A stretch of 64,000 nucleotides of DNA from Floccularia luteovirens (lineage: Eukaryota; Basidiomycota; Agaricomycetes; Agaricales; Squamanitaceae), in NCBI GenBank assembly GCA_009739215.1, contig VSJF01000016.1:124001-188000 (forward strand), given 5' to 3'. A model generated the notes under the pieces. It saw nothing but the letters and a program-made list of their open reading frames with translations, made no database searches and had not been told where the DNA came from. Made by a program: the position numbers and the translations under genes. Within the stretch, counting starts at the first letter, position 1; the number at the start of each line of letters is the position of its first letter. This document shows, one piece after another, positions 12,964 to 26,600 of this stretch.

Positions 12964-12969
12964 TATAAA
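12964..12969 (+). promoter_or_regulatory. TATA-like box of the first PF10342 gene
   Basis: TATAAA lies about 80 bases upstream of the ATG at 13047, a plausible distance for a fungal core promoter. Position is the only evidence. Confidence 0.35.
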
Positions 12970-13046
12970 CGACACTCCCTTTGCAGAAATGTCCTTGATT
13001 TCATTTTACCTTATCCCCAAATCATATTATCGAACTCACGCCGGTC

Positions 13047-13699
13047 ATGATGTTCAACTTCAACTTCTTTTTATCCTTTATATTTATTGCCTTATTTTAT
13101 TCCATCGATGCTGGCGTTATAAACGGCTGTATGCCATGCCAGGCGCATCTCGGCCAAAAGGTCAATTCCGCTAGGTCGGCGTTATTTTCTCGCGACGTCT
13201 ATAATCCAAAGATCACGAGTCCCACTCACGGAACAGTATGGAAGACGGACTCATATGTAAACGTTACGTGGCAAGTACCTCCCGCTTTGTTAATCTTTGC
13301 TCCAGCTGATCAACGGAGGATTTTCACCTCTCCTAGGGATATCCGTGATATGCCCGCGAACACGACGAATAAGCGTGGACGAATCGTCTTAGGCTATCTG
13401 AACGATGATAACTCAAATGAGCATTTAGACCTTGGTTAGCCGTTAGCCGTCAAATGATGGTTTGAAAATGTTCCCATTCTGATTGTTGTTTACCTAGATC
13501 ACCCGCTTGCAGAGGATTTCGATATTTCTGAGAGCAGTCGTCTTGTCAAAGTTCCACGAGTAAATCCTGCGAATAACTACATTGTCGTGTGTAAGTTGCT
13601 TTCTTGGTATACCAGTCAGAATCAGAAGACTAAATGGAACTTTCAGTGTTTGGCGATTCAGGAAATCGCAGTCCAACTTTTACAATCGATGGCAATTAA
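13047..13699 (+). CDS. small secreted PF10342-type protein, no GPI tail (copy 1)
   Basis: Four exons (13047-13270, 13337-13434, 13498-13590, 13647-13699) encode 155 residues. A hydrophobic signal peptide (about residues 1-22, FFLSFIFIALFYS) is followed by a spacer and one Kre9/Knh1-like beta domain: ITSPTHGTVWKTD..NVTWD, then IVLGYLNDDNSNEHLDLDHPLAEDF, then NYIVVLFGDSGNRSPTF. This is the fold of Ser-Thr-rich GPI-anchored membrane proteins (PF10342), found at the fungal cell surface. The coding region stops right after the domain, with no Ser/Thr stalk or GPI signal, so the product should be soluble and secreted. Intron 1 has a GC donor (TG|GCAAGT). The third gene of this cluster has a GT donor at the same codon split, which supports the GC-AG reading. 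Two nearby ATGs (13047, 13050) are possible starts. Confidence 0.8.
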
Positions 13700-14469
13700 A
13701 TTAGTATACAGCGCTAGTTAGCGGTGCCGGATGGATAGATAGTTCGTCATTACAATTCATTCGAAACTATTGGGTTATAATTCAATTGAGCCTCTGCTTA
13801 TTTTTGTGGACCCAATTAAGTACGTTGTATCCTTTTTACTATGACAAGTAAAGTTGGAGTTCGCCGAATCCTGTCTCTTTCTCTGGCAAGTAAATTCTAC
13901 ACCAAGCTGGGGGGTGTTTACTATTGCAAATGATCAGCTTTTACTTTGCCAACTGCATGCCCGTTCCGAAACGAGTATAACTGTATCTAGTATAAGTACT
14001 ACTTGAACTTCGAATTCTTATTTTCCATCACCACACTGCAATACTGTATCTTGATACTGAGTCCAACAAAGCATACTTGCACTAAAAGTTTCCACCTCGG
14101 CTGGCACCGCCTTTTTCTTTAATTGAATGGAGTAATCCTGAGCAATTTGTTGTACGTCTTGAAGATGTAACAATAACCTAGTTCATGGTAACTTGGGCTC
14201 TTTTGAGATCTGAGCCCCAAAACGCTGCAGAGATAGTCCAGCTTCCTGGAACAGTGCTTCTGAAAGGCATCAAAGTAGGAAAGAAGAGTATGGCTGGTTC
14301 AATCAATGTATTATCGCTCAGCTATAAAATTGCGGCAGTGCGTAGAGCGTTATACTTATCAACAGTAATATCCTTCATCTCTATTGGCAAGTCGACGCTG
14401 AGGTCGATATCATTACAACGAACAATTTCTTTCCAATTTTTGCACTCTTTTTACGCTCGTTGACTCACC
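13700..14469. other. intergenic, promoter region of second PF10342 gene
   Basis: An open frame at 14185-14463 has no recognisable domain and runs into the 5' flank of the next gene. I see nothing else supported here. Confidence 0.4.
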
Positions 14470-15095
14470 ATGTTCTTCTCAAACATACTGGCCACTGTCC
14501 TCCTTGCAGCAAGTGTTGCTTTCGCCGTCCCAGTTGCTGAGCCACACGAGCTCCTTGTTGTCAACCCACGCATAATCTCACCTAAGGCATCTTCCTCTTG
14601 GGTGGTGGGATCAAAGCAAAATGTTACGTGGGGTAATCTCCATTCCTGTTTGATACCAATGAACTTGAAGCTCATGTGGTTTTGTTAGATACATCTGAAA
14701 TACCACACTCTAGGCTGAATGCAACTGGGGTTTTGTTGTTGGGGCATAGGAGCAAAGGCAGCGAGAACCTTGATATCAGTTAAAGTTTTCTCATTATCTT
14801 GTTATGCAGTGACGTTGATGTTTCTTCCAGAGCATGCACTAGCAATGGGATTTCCATTAGTAACAGGGAGGGTCGAAGTGTTGATGCCGAAGAACGTTAT
14901 ACCACGCAAGAACTACTTCGTCGTTTGTAAGTTTGAAATACATTTCTTTCCTTTGACGACTGGAAACTGATTAAAATATTTAGTATTCGGTGATTCGGTA
15001 AGATCATCCTTGCACTAGCTTATAATTGCCCTACTCAACGAGCTGAAATAAAATAGGGAAATACTTCGGAGGAGTTCGCGGTTAGGAGGGCTTGA
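14470..15095 (+). CDS. small secreted PF10342-type protein, no GPI tail (copy 2)
   Basis: Five exons (14470-14632, 14689-14778, 14831-14926, 14984-14997, 15057-15095) encode 133 residues. The start MFFSNILATVLLAASVAFAVPV is a classical signal peptide. The domain reads RIISPKASSSWVVGSKQNVTWD, LLLGHRSKGSENLDI, KHALAMGFPL..VEVLMPKNV, NYFVVLFGDSGNTS, the PF10342 pattern. The protein ends FAVRRA soon after the FGDSGN motif, so there is no Ser/Thr stalk or GPI signal. Exon 4 is only 14 nt and is needed to keep FGDSGN in frame; neither neighbour copy has an intron there. The first intron sits 2 nt away from its place in the other copies (TGG G|AT rather than TG|G GAT). It lies on the same strand as copies 1 and 3. 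Confidence 0.75.
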
Positions 15096-15438
15096 TCTGT
15101 GCCTGAACTAATGGTAATCGTCGTCAATTTTGGCGATAATTAATAGACTCTGGACAGTGAACATTAATGCAATTTAAGGACTAATATCTGTCGTTTCTTC
15201 GCTTTTGTTACACATCTTCATCTTCATAATAATTCTTCGACATACCTAATGTTTTTGGTCATTTATTGTCACGTTTCTCAAGAAATAGTTGATAAATTCC
15301 AGTTTATGATATAACTTTGTGAATGATGGTAAATTTTGGTGAAGATTACGGAACTTAAACGGAATAAAGCAGTACAAGCAATTGGTAGTGTGGAGACCAG
15401 CAACTTTTGGGTATCATGGAACAGTCCCTAAGTTCCGC
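15096..15438. other. convergent intergenic spacer
   Basis: This AT-rich spacer lies between the 3' ends of the second PF10342 gene (+) and the EBP-family gene (-). No coding or structural signal is seen. Confidence 0.45.
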
Positions 15439-16346
<908 letters not shown>

Positions 16347-16962
16347 GGTCAAATTATCCTTATCCACGTTTTCAAATACTTATTAGAAGCGAAAAGGGGG
16401 AAGCTGTATAATCTGACGCTCGAGTGACAAGGAATGAAAGCTATTAAGAACGTTCGACTTTTTCAACACGAAGAAAACTTTCCAAATCAGAAGGTTAGGG
16501 TCGTGTTCTTGGAAAATTCAGGGCAGGTCAGGATTACGAGACTAAGCTTTCCTCCCACGAAGCAATCCAAGGGGAACAATTGTGTTGGACGCGGCAGACT
16601 GCAAGAGGAAGCCATGAAACACTTATGAAAAATTCTGTTCGGCATGATGGATCAAAGCTCTATGGTCGCAACGAGGGTGCAAAATAAGACATCGTACGTG
16701 AGTAAATATAAATCTGTCTGACAACCATATCGTTGTCCATAAGTAATGTTGCTTACTTCTATCATAACTGCGCTAGTGCCAATGATAAGAACAATCGGGT
16801 TTATGTGCTGATAGATCTCGACCAAAGTGTCACTCTACCCCAGTCACATGTTGTTCTGTTTGCCGAATCTACTTAAACCGTATTTCCTTCAACTGGAGCT
16901 CTTGTTGGTTTGGAAAGCTACCCCCACCCCACCCTTTTACACACTCCTAAAGTCCAACCATT
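16347..16962. other. divergent intergenic region
   Basis: This is the shared upstream region of the EBP-family gene (-) and the third PF10342 gene (+). A C/A-rich tract (CCCCCACCCCACCC) lies at about 16920. No coding sequence is supported. Confidence 0.45.
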
Positions 16963-17983
16963 ATGCTCGCCTTTACGACGTTATGCTTTTCTCTTCTTCT
17001 TTCTTTCGTTCACAGCTTCCCCTTGCTCGAAGTTCGTGATGTTTGGGCTCCTCCTATCACTAGTCCCAAGGAGAACGACGTCTGGACTATTGGTACAAAA
17101 CAATTAGTTACCTGGTCAGTTGTCATGTTTCTCATTGGATGTGTTTGGGCCTAATTCGAGTTATTGTAGGGACACTTCGACAAAACCTCAACAAGTGACA
17201 AACCCTGTTGGTCAAATTATACTGGGCCATATGGAAAACGACAGTCTTAACCTTCAGTTTGGTATGTGTTTTACGGTCATTATGGTGGATGCTTTGCTGC
17301 GCTGTTCTGCAATGCGCAGGAGGAACGTGGTGGGAGTTATTCGGTGTCGAATGTCAACTAATCCTTTGTGATATCACACAGATAATCCGCTTGCGAAAGG
17401 GTTCAACCTGACTGATGGACAGGTGGAAGTCACTGTACCAAATGTCCCTCCTCGACAGGACTACCTCATCGTTTGTAAGTTATGTACCGAACCGAAATCT
17501 TATGAGTGTTTCGCTAAATGTATATGATAAGTGTTCGGAGACTCGGGTAATACTAGCCCTACGTTCGTCATCGCTCAAATATCCGACGGTTCGTCTTCCA
17601 GCAGCAAAAGTGCACTTGCCGCGGCTACCAGCTCTACCTTAATATCTACTCCCATACCTATAACCGGTTCCGTGATTACAGGGGGTGAAACGGCCTCTAC
17701 CGAAGCAGCTCCTTCAGACGCGCCTTCGTCCGTTCTCACCAGCATCGAGGCATCACCTACTTCCATCACGCCAACCCCTGCTACTCCTACTCCTTCAATT
17801 TCATTAACTTCCTTATCCGCTTCACCATCATCAACAACATCTTCTTCATCAACATCTTCGGCTGCTTCGGGTACTCTTGGGGCATCTACCTCAAGTAGTG
17901 CCGCATTGTCGCTGCACGACAAACAGTCTAACATTGTTTTGTCTGTTTGCATGTCTGCACTTGCCCTCATGATTTTCATATGA
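16963..17983 (+). CDS. GPI-anchored Ser/Thr-rich PF10342 surface protein (copy 3)
   Basis: Four exons (16963-17114, 17170-17261, 17382-17474, 17532-17983) encode 262 residues. A signal peptide (MLAFTTLCFSLLLSFVHSFP) is followed by the PF10342 domain: ITSPKENDVWTIGTKQLVTWD, GQIILGHMENDSLNLQFDNPLAKGF, VEVTVPNVPPRQDYLIV, LFGDSGNTSPTF. Then comes a Ser/Thr/Pro/Ala-rich stalk of about 120 residues, suited to O-mannosylation. The hydrophobic C-terminus (NIVLSVCMSALALMIFI) after a small-residue region is a typical GPI-attachment signal. The protein is expected at the plasma membrane or cell wall. It is the only copy of the three with stalk and anchor, so it is probably closest to the ancestral form. 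Confidence 0.87.
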
Positions 17984-18319
17984 TCGGATGAATCAAACTG
18001 CGCACGGTTCTGAAATGAACATTTCAAAGACATTCTAGTTTAGTTTGCACATTCACACGCACCCCACCTCACCCTTACTATATCACACTAGCATTTAATG
18101 AACACACTATCTATGTTTTGCATGTACTACTACGTATCCTCGCAAGTTTGGCTTCTGCTTGATATATATGAATGAACTTTGACTCAGATTTTGTTCGAAC
18201 CTATATTTAATTATATTAATCGGAGTGTCGCGTATTTAAGAGTCACGTGAACCAAGGTAGTCAGCTAAAGGGTGAAATAATAAATATTGATACCAAACCA
18301 CTCTTCGTTGTTCAACATA
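17984..18319. other. promoter region of CAF1
   Basis: This holds the 3' flank of the GPI protein gene and the 5' flank of CAF1. A CACGTG core is at 18244-18249, about 70 bases before the CAF1 start. No gene is seen. Confidence 0.45.
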
Positions 18320-19565
18320 ATGGCCCGAATACAAGATGTCTGGGCTCCAAATCTTGATGTTGAGATGCGCAAAATCCGCGAAGTCATCGAGCTATATCCA
18401 TATATTGCTATGGTTCGTATATTTCAGTGATTCGAGCGTAGAGCTTTCAAAACAATAACGTTCTTTCAGGATACCGAGTTTCCGGGCGTTGTAGCCCGTC
18501 CGATTGGTACCTTCAAAACCTCCTCCGACTATCATTATCAAACAATGCGGTGTAATGTCGATCTACTAAAGATAATTCAGGTCGGCATTACCTTGGCCGA
18601 TGAGGATGGCAACTTGGCTCCGGAGTGTTGTTCGTGGCAGTTTAACTTCAAATTCAGTGTCAAGTGAGTTAGTTACCTGGACACATTTGTTGGATATATT
18701 CTGAATTTGTAAATTCAGTGATGACATGTATGCACCCGAATCGATCGAGCTGTTGCAGAAGTCGGGCATTGACTTCCAACGACATGAAGAATTTGGGATA
18801 CATCCGAATGATTTTGCTGAATTGATGATTACATCGGGTATGGTTTTAACACCTGAAACGAAATGGATCTCTTTCCACAGGTGAGGATATGCCTTTTTCG
18901 TTACGAGGAATTACCAATCGTCTCCTTATAGTGGTTATGATTTTGGCTATTTTGTCAAATTGCTTACTGCAGAATCTTTGCCAATAAACGAAGATGCTTT
19001 CTTTGCTCTTCTTCGAACGTGGTTCCCCGTCGTGTATGATATCAAGTTTTTGATGAGAGCATCAAAGGTCTTGAAAGGAGGGCTCCAAGACGTGGCGGAT
19101 GAGCTTGGGGTACGTGTTTTTAGTTTCCGCAAGGAAGATAACTGATATCTTTTGCTTTTTCAGGTTATGAGAAGCGGACCCTCACATCAAGCAGGTTCAG
19201 ACTCCCTTCTTACAGCATCAACGTTCTTCAAAATGAGAGATATATATTTCGGCGGTCATATAGATGATGCAGAATACTCTGGCAAGCTCTATGGTCTTGG
19301 TCAGACATTCTCAGTTTCCAATGGGCTTACTGATCCAACACGTGGGGGCGCAACCATTGCCGAAAGGGAAGACCGGGGTTCAGCAAGGGATGTCCATAAT
19401 CAAACTCCTGGGCCGAATGCCTCCAGTAGCCAGCAAGCACAAAGCCTTGCCCTATCACTGGGACCTATGCAAGCTAGTCTTCAAAATTCCTTGGCAGCTA
19501 CATATGGTTCAATGGCTGCCAATGGGCCATACATGCGAACATCACTAGTAGGTGGTGGACGATGA
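18320..19565 (+). CDS. CAF1: CCR4-NOT deadenylase CAF1/POP2
   Basis: Five exons (18320-18412, 18470-18663, 18719-18880, 18932-19109, 19164-19565) encode 342 residues. It is the DEDD-type poly(A) ribonuclease subunit of CCR4-NOT, which shortens mRNA tails in the cytoplasm. Catalytic residues are all present: D32 and E34 in DTEFPG, D153 in GYDFGY, H217 and D222 in [10 protein letters not shown]. Their spacing equals that of human CNOT7 with a constant offset of eight. The region WISFHSGYDFGY and the helices around [16 protein letters not shown] are typical. The C-terminus (about residues 260-342) is a low-complexity Gln/Ser/Ala-rich extension common in fungi. The gene converges on the transcription-factor gene that ends at 19667. 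Confidence 0.95.
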
Positions 19566-19666
19566 ACATTTTTCACCCAAAAAATGTTATTTGTTCTGTA
19601 ACAGCATATACATTGTATTCAATCAATTAGTATCCTAGTGTGTGTCAATAGGGAATGATTTATCAT

Positions 19667-22600
19667 TTAGAACCAAGCCATATAACTAGTCTCCTCAACT
19701 AAATCAGTATCGAGTGCTCCATATTCAAAATTAAAGTTCTCCTTTTCTTCAAGCCTAGTTGATGATGGAACAAAAGGTGTCGGTCGAGGTGTTGCAAATG
19801 TATATCGATCGTTCATGCTTAACCCAACACTTGCAAAGCGATAAATGTCCGGTAAAAACGAATCTGTATCCATCTTTGCACTTTCCAAAATTTCGTAATA
19901 GCTTTCGTCGCCGTTAGTGAACTCGTGAGTTGGATTTGACATGATGCGTTGGGAGGATTCAGCGAGGAGTGGGTGAACATTCAAGAAAGGTTTTGGAAGA
20001 GCCGAGTGCTGCTGCGGATAGTGTGGATAGGGAAGAAAGCCTCCGTCCCCTCGTTGTGACGGGGAAGGACGGGATTCCATTAGGATTTTACGAGATTTGT
20101 CGCCCAGTGTATTCATTATCGGCTAATAGAGTTCATTTAAAGTTGAAACACCGTTGCTGGGTGATTTATAATTATAAAGACATACCAAAGCTTTTGCACT
20201 AAATGGCAAAATTCGCGCTGCACGCCTGAACAAATGACAAGCCCTCTCTAAATATTGAAGTGCACAAGTAGCCATTGGCATAGTTGGTGCTCGAGATATT
20301 AGCAATGATAATGTTACCTGGGAAGTGAAATGATTAGCAATTCATGTTCACATTACTGTATTGGTAATGGCTTCTTACTGAAGCAGAGAAAGTATTGAAC
20401 CAAAAGTGTAAGAATCGGGCGCTGAGTTGCTCCTCCTTCTCGAAAAGGATTTGGAGGGCGGTGATTAGAGAAGATGCACCAAGATATGTCGCTAATACGG
20501 ATGGGGCGTATCGGTGGTGAAGGTCGAGTGCTAGAGGGAGGTTCATTGCTTCGGTGAAATAACGGCGGTGTAATTGAAGTAGAGCTACGAGAAAGTTAGG
20601 AAATATTGAGGCTGTTGGTGAAACCATTCCGACACACCAATGTTACGACCCATTGTGACTAATGCCCTCTGCATGGAGAGAAAACGAGGTGAGGCGCCGC
20701 TGTTAACAATTTCGTCAAGTAATGCTGGAACATCGAAATCTCTAGCAGCTTTATCAAGATAAATAATTCGTTCGTAATCTGGAGGGACTACAGATGTCAT
20801 TGCCTCAAGCATAGGCGCCAAACAGTGGATAAAAAAGGAATTCTTCCATTCGTGATCTGCACGGGTGGAGTTACATAAAAATAGATAAAATGATAGATAA
20901 ATGAAAGACGCACAAATTATTTCTTCTCGGGGCACATAGATACCTGAGCCCACGTAAGAAGGCGGTTTTGTGTCTACATGCGATAGGCATAGTGACGGCG
21001 GACGTCCAAGTGACAGGCTCTATATTACATCCCGGCATTTCAGATGCAGCGGGTGTTATTTTACAATGGGAGTAGCTTACTCACCATTCGGCAATCCATA
21101 TTCAGCAGTTCCCAGAATACCGCTTTTCGTCGCTCATGCTCTTCCGGGATGGCCTTTAGTCTGGAGTTATCGCGATCTAGGTAATCCTCTTTCAATGTTA
21201 GTTACATAGGATATGTGTGATAAACGTACGGAGACCAAGCTAGCCGATAAGGTATGAATGACTGAGACGTGGAGAGGCAAATAAGAAATGATAACGTACA
21301 CCTTGTGCAAGTTTTGCTACGAACCCCATAAGGTTCCATGCATATCCGACGGCTTTTTTGTTGTCGGAAAAAATGAGGTGATACCAAATCATAAAGAACT
21401 AAAGAGATAAGTTAAATTCGTCGGAGTGGTGCACAAGGGTATATGTACCAATGCATGCAGTTCATCAAAATCAGGTTCCTCCATCAGCGGTATCTCACAT
21501 ACAGCTGCACGAGCCAGGTGATGATAGGCCTCTCCGTTAAGAGACCCTAAAGGTCGGTTTAAGTCAACTAGTGACCCTATAGACATGACCATCAGGAATA
21601 AAGCCAATCTCCTTGGACGGAGATCTTCAATATTGGTGGTGTAACAGTAGTGCAAAAGATTCGGTAAAAATGTCTCAGAAGCATCAAGGTTATACCTACC
21701 GAACATAAGTCATTGTCAGCTGGAACAATGAAGAAAATAGAGTTGCTGAACGTACTGCCAAAGAGCATTTTGTCGAGCTTGTTCACAGATTCTCTGAGCC
21801 TCTTCTCTTGGGGGAAGTGAATCTCTAATTCTCTTGCGGATAGAGAGATCGACCGACCAAGGAAATGGGAAGGTGGTACTCAGCTGTAAGATATCGGGAG
21901 GAACATCTGGTGGAGTAGACTCTCTTTTAAATTTTTCTAGGTCAGATGTATGGGATGCCTTGTAAGGAGGCTGTTTGGTGATTGTCAATGCGCCAATTGA
22001 ATCTCCCAATTGCATTGGATCATCTTTGGAAATTTCCGAGGAAGGCGGGCACTGCAGCCCTTGGTCACTGGTTGGTGATACCCCATAGAGTTCTTGTGAA
22101 GTCTTGATGCGAAGAAGGTCAGGGATGAGGAGAGGGTGGGTTTGATTGGAATTGGCAGATTGCAGGTGCAGCTCTTCCAATGCTTCTTCAAGTTGGCGCA
22201 CGCGGTCACTCAATTCAGAGATTTTCTCATGCAGCTGTTCGGTATTGGCAAGAATGAATCTTTTGATATAGCGGGTTAGCATATATAGAGCGCTTTTCAA
22301 CAAAGCGTAAATCATACCGGCTTCCCCTTCCGGAGGTGAGGGCCCCTAAGGTTTGCGGATAAGATATGGGTAGATGAGAACAAGAAAACTATTGTACAAA
22401 CCTTCTGGACAAAGGCTCCCACAACCTCGTTTCACACAAGACTAACAAGAGAATCAGCATAATGAAGGAGAACAATTGCGATGAACCGACCTGACAGGGA
22501 AACACGCGATCACACTATACGCGAATCAGTAATGATAAGAGTTTGCTTAGAATGAACCATAACGCTTGCCTTTAGTTTTAATCTATGAATAGACAAATCA

Positions 22601-22896
22601 AAACGGTAAGCAAACGAATAAAATTGTTGATTGGAATGATCACACCTCCGACATTCTTTACAAGACAGTTTGCGATGCTTCTCCTCAGGCTTCCCCTTGC
22701 CTGCCGTGGACGGCAAATCATACAACCTATCGGATTTACTCCCAGGTAAGTTTATGGAGAAAGATACCTCATCACGACAGCTGGGCAGGACAGAATCGGG
22801 AAACAAAGCCCCACTAGCAGCTTGTTCGTTGCGTGAGCGTTTTTGAGGACGCTGCAGTGGAGAAATTTGCGTTAAATTCCTCGAGTTTTCTTCCAT
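19667..22896 (-). CDS. Zn2Cys6 transcription factor A
   Basis: A many-exon gene of roughly 800 residues. After an NLS-like PQKRSRN, the zinc cluster SCKECRRLKLKCDRVFPCQSC..C fits CX2CX6CX5CX2CX8C. It is spread over five exons, including a 13-nt micro-exon (22582-22570, coding R-LKLK) followed by a GC donor (GCAAGC). A coiled coil follows (FILANTEQLHEKISELSDRV). The fungal-specific middle homology region reads NALWQYNLDAS, VCEIPLMEE, WYHLIFSDNKKAVGYAW, AQGLGLHRD and ERRKAVFWELLNMDCRM. The GLH part needs a 10-nt exon (21239-21230). The Ser/Pro/Tyr-rich tail (20122-19667) may be the activation region. It should bind CGG-type DNA sites in the nucleus; its targets are unknown. A paralogue is the next gene upstream. 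Confidence 0.85.
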
Positions 22897-23653
22897 GAAA
22901 GAAAAAAATTGGAGATAATAAGAACGGTGAGCAGGAAGAAAGAGAGGGTGTCTTCGCGCACACTAACGAGGGAAGCAAAAGAAACTACAAAGTCGTCGAT
23001 GACCCGTGACTCTCGGAGAAAAGGGTATAGCATCCGCTGAACTAGGCAACAAGGTCCTTTTCTGAGGGCACAACGGGGGTATTGGCGTTTATCATAATAT
23101 GAAACGCGTGGTGGTCATTCTCCATAGCCAATAGATTTCTTCGGGTGACCTGAGACATCTGCATTAATTAAGTACGAATTGTGAGACCTTGTCCAGGGCT
23201 GCATGTCATCGCATTCCCAATCAGTCGCTTTGTCGCCTTGTTATTGACGTAAATGCTAAGCGCTAATTACCGGCTCAATCAAAATGACCGATAATACCTG
23301 ATGCCGACTGGTGTGGTGGTGGCCTGTAAATTGTTGGATTGTATATATGCGCATCATCAATCGATACGTATGTGGGACTGTGTCTTAGGATGAGGAGAAT
23401 ATGGTTGTCTCACTTGGAGTTTACTGAGTAAATGGGGAATAAAAAGGTCATTTGATCAACTTGCAGATATAATTAGTATGTTTTGGATCATGCCCCGGTT
23501 GACTCGGAATGGCATTATATACAAATCACAGATGAATAAGCTAGATACAACTACGGGTCATTCTCAAGTACTGTATCCGATCAGAGATCGTATTGACGAA
23601 AGTGGTTAACTAAAATTTGTTGCCACCGTCTGATCAGAAATCAAAACTACCTA
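22897..23653. other. intergenic region between the two transcription factors
   Basis: This holds the promoter of factor A and the 3' flank of factor B. I see no coding sequence. Confidence 0.45.
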
Positions 23654-26600
23654 TCAGAAAAACGCCATCCAATTTTGGTCACCAGTAAAATGGATTGCAC
23701 CAAGCTCAAAGTTCAGAGAATCAACCACAGCCATTCGTGACGATTGTTGCAACCCTATTGGCACGGAACCATCCATAGATACCGCAGATCGAGGTTTGTC
23801 CTTTACGCTTGCTGATGATCCGGGGCTCATTTGTGTCCACTCCATTGGGGTGTTGTCACGCTGTTGCGTGAATGTCCGGTTATCAGGCGTTGAAGACATG
23901 GAAAACAGCCCATTTTGGATGTCAGATCCCAATGTGGGTAAAACAGGTGGGGCTTGCGGTAACACCTTTGGAGGTTCGCTCCATGAATGCGAAGGTGGGC
24001 AGTTAACTGCCAGATCATCTGAACAATGGCAGGGTTTTCTCATGGGATAGGCAACCTTGTTGCGTTCATGGACTTCCAGGATGCATTGAGACAAAGTGTA
24101 ATGTGCAATCCCAAAAGAGTCCCCACAGCCTTGTGGTTTGGGTGGAAAATTGTAGGGTGTTTCTGTTGACGGGGATGGAGTTTCTCTTGAGGAATCTTCT
24201 GTTATGTGCCGAAGAACAGTGGGAACTTCTCGTCGTTCTAACCAGCTATTGTAGACAAGATTTGCTTTTGCAATCATAGTCACGAGTATTGGCTGCCAAT
24301 ATTTTCAATACAGAGCGGTAGATGGGCCAGTGTCTAGATGAATCCACTTACAAACACCTGTCTCGCAGGAGCACAAAAATCTTTGGCTGAAAAGAATAAT
24401 GAACGAGCCCTTTCCATCTCTTGTAATCCAGCTACTGTGAGACATGTGAAAGGTGCTCTGGAGACCAAGAGGCAGAGAGCGACCTTTAACTGATTCAACA
24501 ACACCCTCTGTGTATGACTTGAGGGCCTAACTCACCACAGATGAGAAAGCATTTGACCAGAAACTCAGGAACCTCGCAGTCAAATGGGGTTCCAGGAAGA
24601 AAGCATCCGAGACGGCCGCGATCACACGTGTCGCGCTTAAAAACACAGAGACGACTGATGGGGCATATTTATGTCGTTTATTGAATGACTCTTCAGGTCC
24701 GCTCAATGCACGCGTGAAATAAACCCGATGCATTTGGAGAAGTACTGTATATTCGCGTCAATTACAAAGAAGACCATTGTATAAGAAGGCCTCACCAGTA
24801 TCCACAGCCATTACCTGGGACGCCTTCTGCATGACATACTGCCTAGAAGATAGACGTTCCTCCCGTAGGGGAAGAGATGCAGAGAAATCGCGTATCTGCT
24901 TGTCCAGCTCAAGAACCCTGAAATAATGGACTGAAGGCTGGTCGATTATCTCGAGCACTGGTACGAGACATGACTCATAGAACAAGTGTTTCCATTCCTG
25001 ATCTACTTCACTAAGGAAAAATCACCGAGTAATGAATGACAACAGAACTCACAGGATAGACCGTGGCTGGGGAAATCAGGGTCATCGGCACGAGCATAAG
25101 AGGGTTTAGGACAACTAATATTCCTGAAGGAGATCGAAGGGGGGCAGCCAAGAGATAGGGCCTATACGTTGCATTCAATACACCCAGACCGGCAAGATGA
25201 TACACTGCATCAGTGGAGACGTACCAATCGAGCGTCAAGATGCAAAAGCTCCCATAATAAAAACCTTCTGTGATCTATCTCCTCTGGAATAACTTTACCC
25301 TTGTTAGAGTTCTTGTCTAAACATAAAGAGACATTCAACATAAGAACGTATCAAGTTGAAACAGGAACATACGAAGCCCAATCTGAGTTGTGACAATCAG
25401 AATTTTTGTCAGCTCCAAGTGTCAATACAATTCGACTCACGGCCTGTGCCAATTTTGATGTTAGACCCAGTAACGCCCAAGCATATGCTGTTGCTTTCTT
25501 CTGATCAGAAAACACGAGTAGATACCAGAGTTCATAGAAAAGCGCAGAAACTGTCTCTAGATTCGTTTCTTCCATCACGGGTATTTCACACATGCTTGCG
25601 CGGGCGAGCTTGTGGAAGTTTTCGGCATCTTGTGATGGATGTGGGCAGGAAAGGTCTACAAGGAAACCGACAGCTAAAATCATACATAGCAACCCAAGAC
25701 GTCGAGGGTTGAGGTCTGTCAGGGGTGCTGTATAGCAATGATGCAAGAGGTTAGGGAAAAACGTAGGGCTGGGGAAAGGATTATATCTGCAAAGAATTAG
25801 TATTCTATACTATTTCAAGGATGGATGGTGACGCACTGCCAAAGTGCGTTTTGCTGCAATTGTGACCAAATATACTCTGCATCTGCACGAGGAGGTAGTT
25901 TATTACGGATTTGCTGGCGCAAAGTAAGGTCTGGGCCCGGATAGACCTTATGAGAGAGCGGGAAGCTGATGTTGAGTTTTGAGATATCAGCTGTCAACTG
26001 TTCACTCGTCTCCTCCCATTGCTGTTGGCAGAGACCAAAAAAAAAAAAGATGATCAGTCAGCCGCAAACGAAGGAACGAACAATTAAGTTATCATCTCAC
26101 GGGGAAGCGAGCTTGTTCCACTGGCAGGGATTCCTCGCTTGACCCTCTCTCTGTTGGGTCCAAGTTCATTCTAGAGTTTGAATCTCTATCTTTCGAGTCA
26201 TCGATCGGTCCTTTCTCGGTTGCAGAAGCCGGAGCATCCTGGCTGACTTGAGCGCCACTGTACAAGCCCATGGTACTCTTGATTCCGAGGAGGTCTGATC
26301 GCATCAGGGGATGAGGGTCGGTTGAACACTGCGCTTGTACTGCCTGTAGAGCATCCTCAAGCAAGCGTATCCGATCGCTCATTTCGTGTATCTTTGTGTG
26401 TAGTTGCTCGGTATTTGCGAGAATGAATCGCGTACCTTTTCCGGAGACCAGGACACCTGTGCAATAAACAGATCAGAGACCAAAGAAGGCGATGCATCGA
26501 TAGGGAGTACCATCAGGACAGATTTCAGCGCATCCTCGTTTCTGAATATCACGTCAATATACTGTTGATTGTTCCGAAGAGAGAGTGAAAGCGGAGGGTT

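Noticed and set aside
17575..18033. 152-residue acidic open frame on the minus strand
   Set aside because: It is antisense to the Ser/Thr-rich stalk of the GPI protein; its Glu/Val/Asp composition is the mirror of Ser/Thr/Pro codons.
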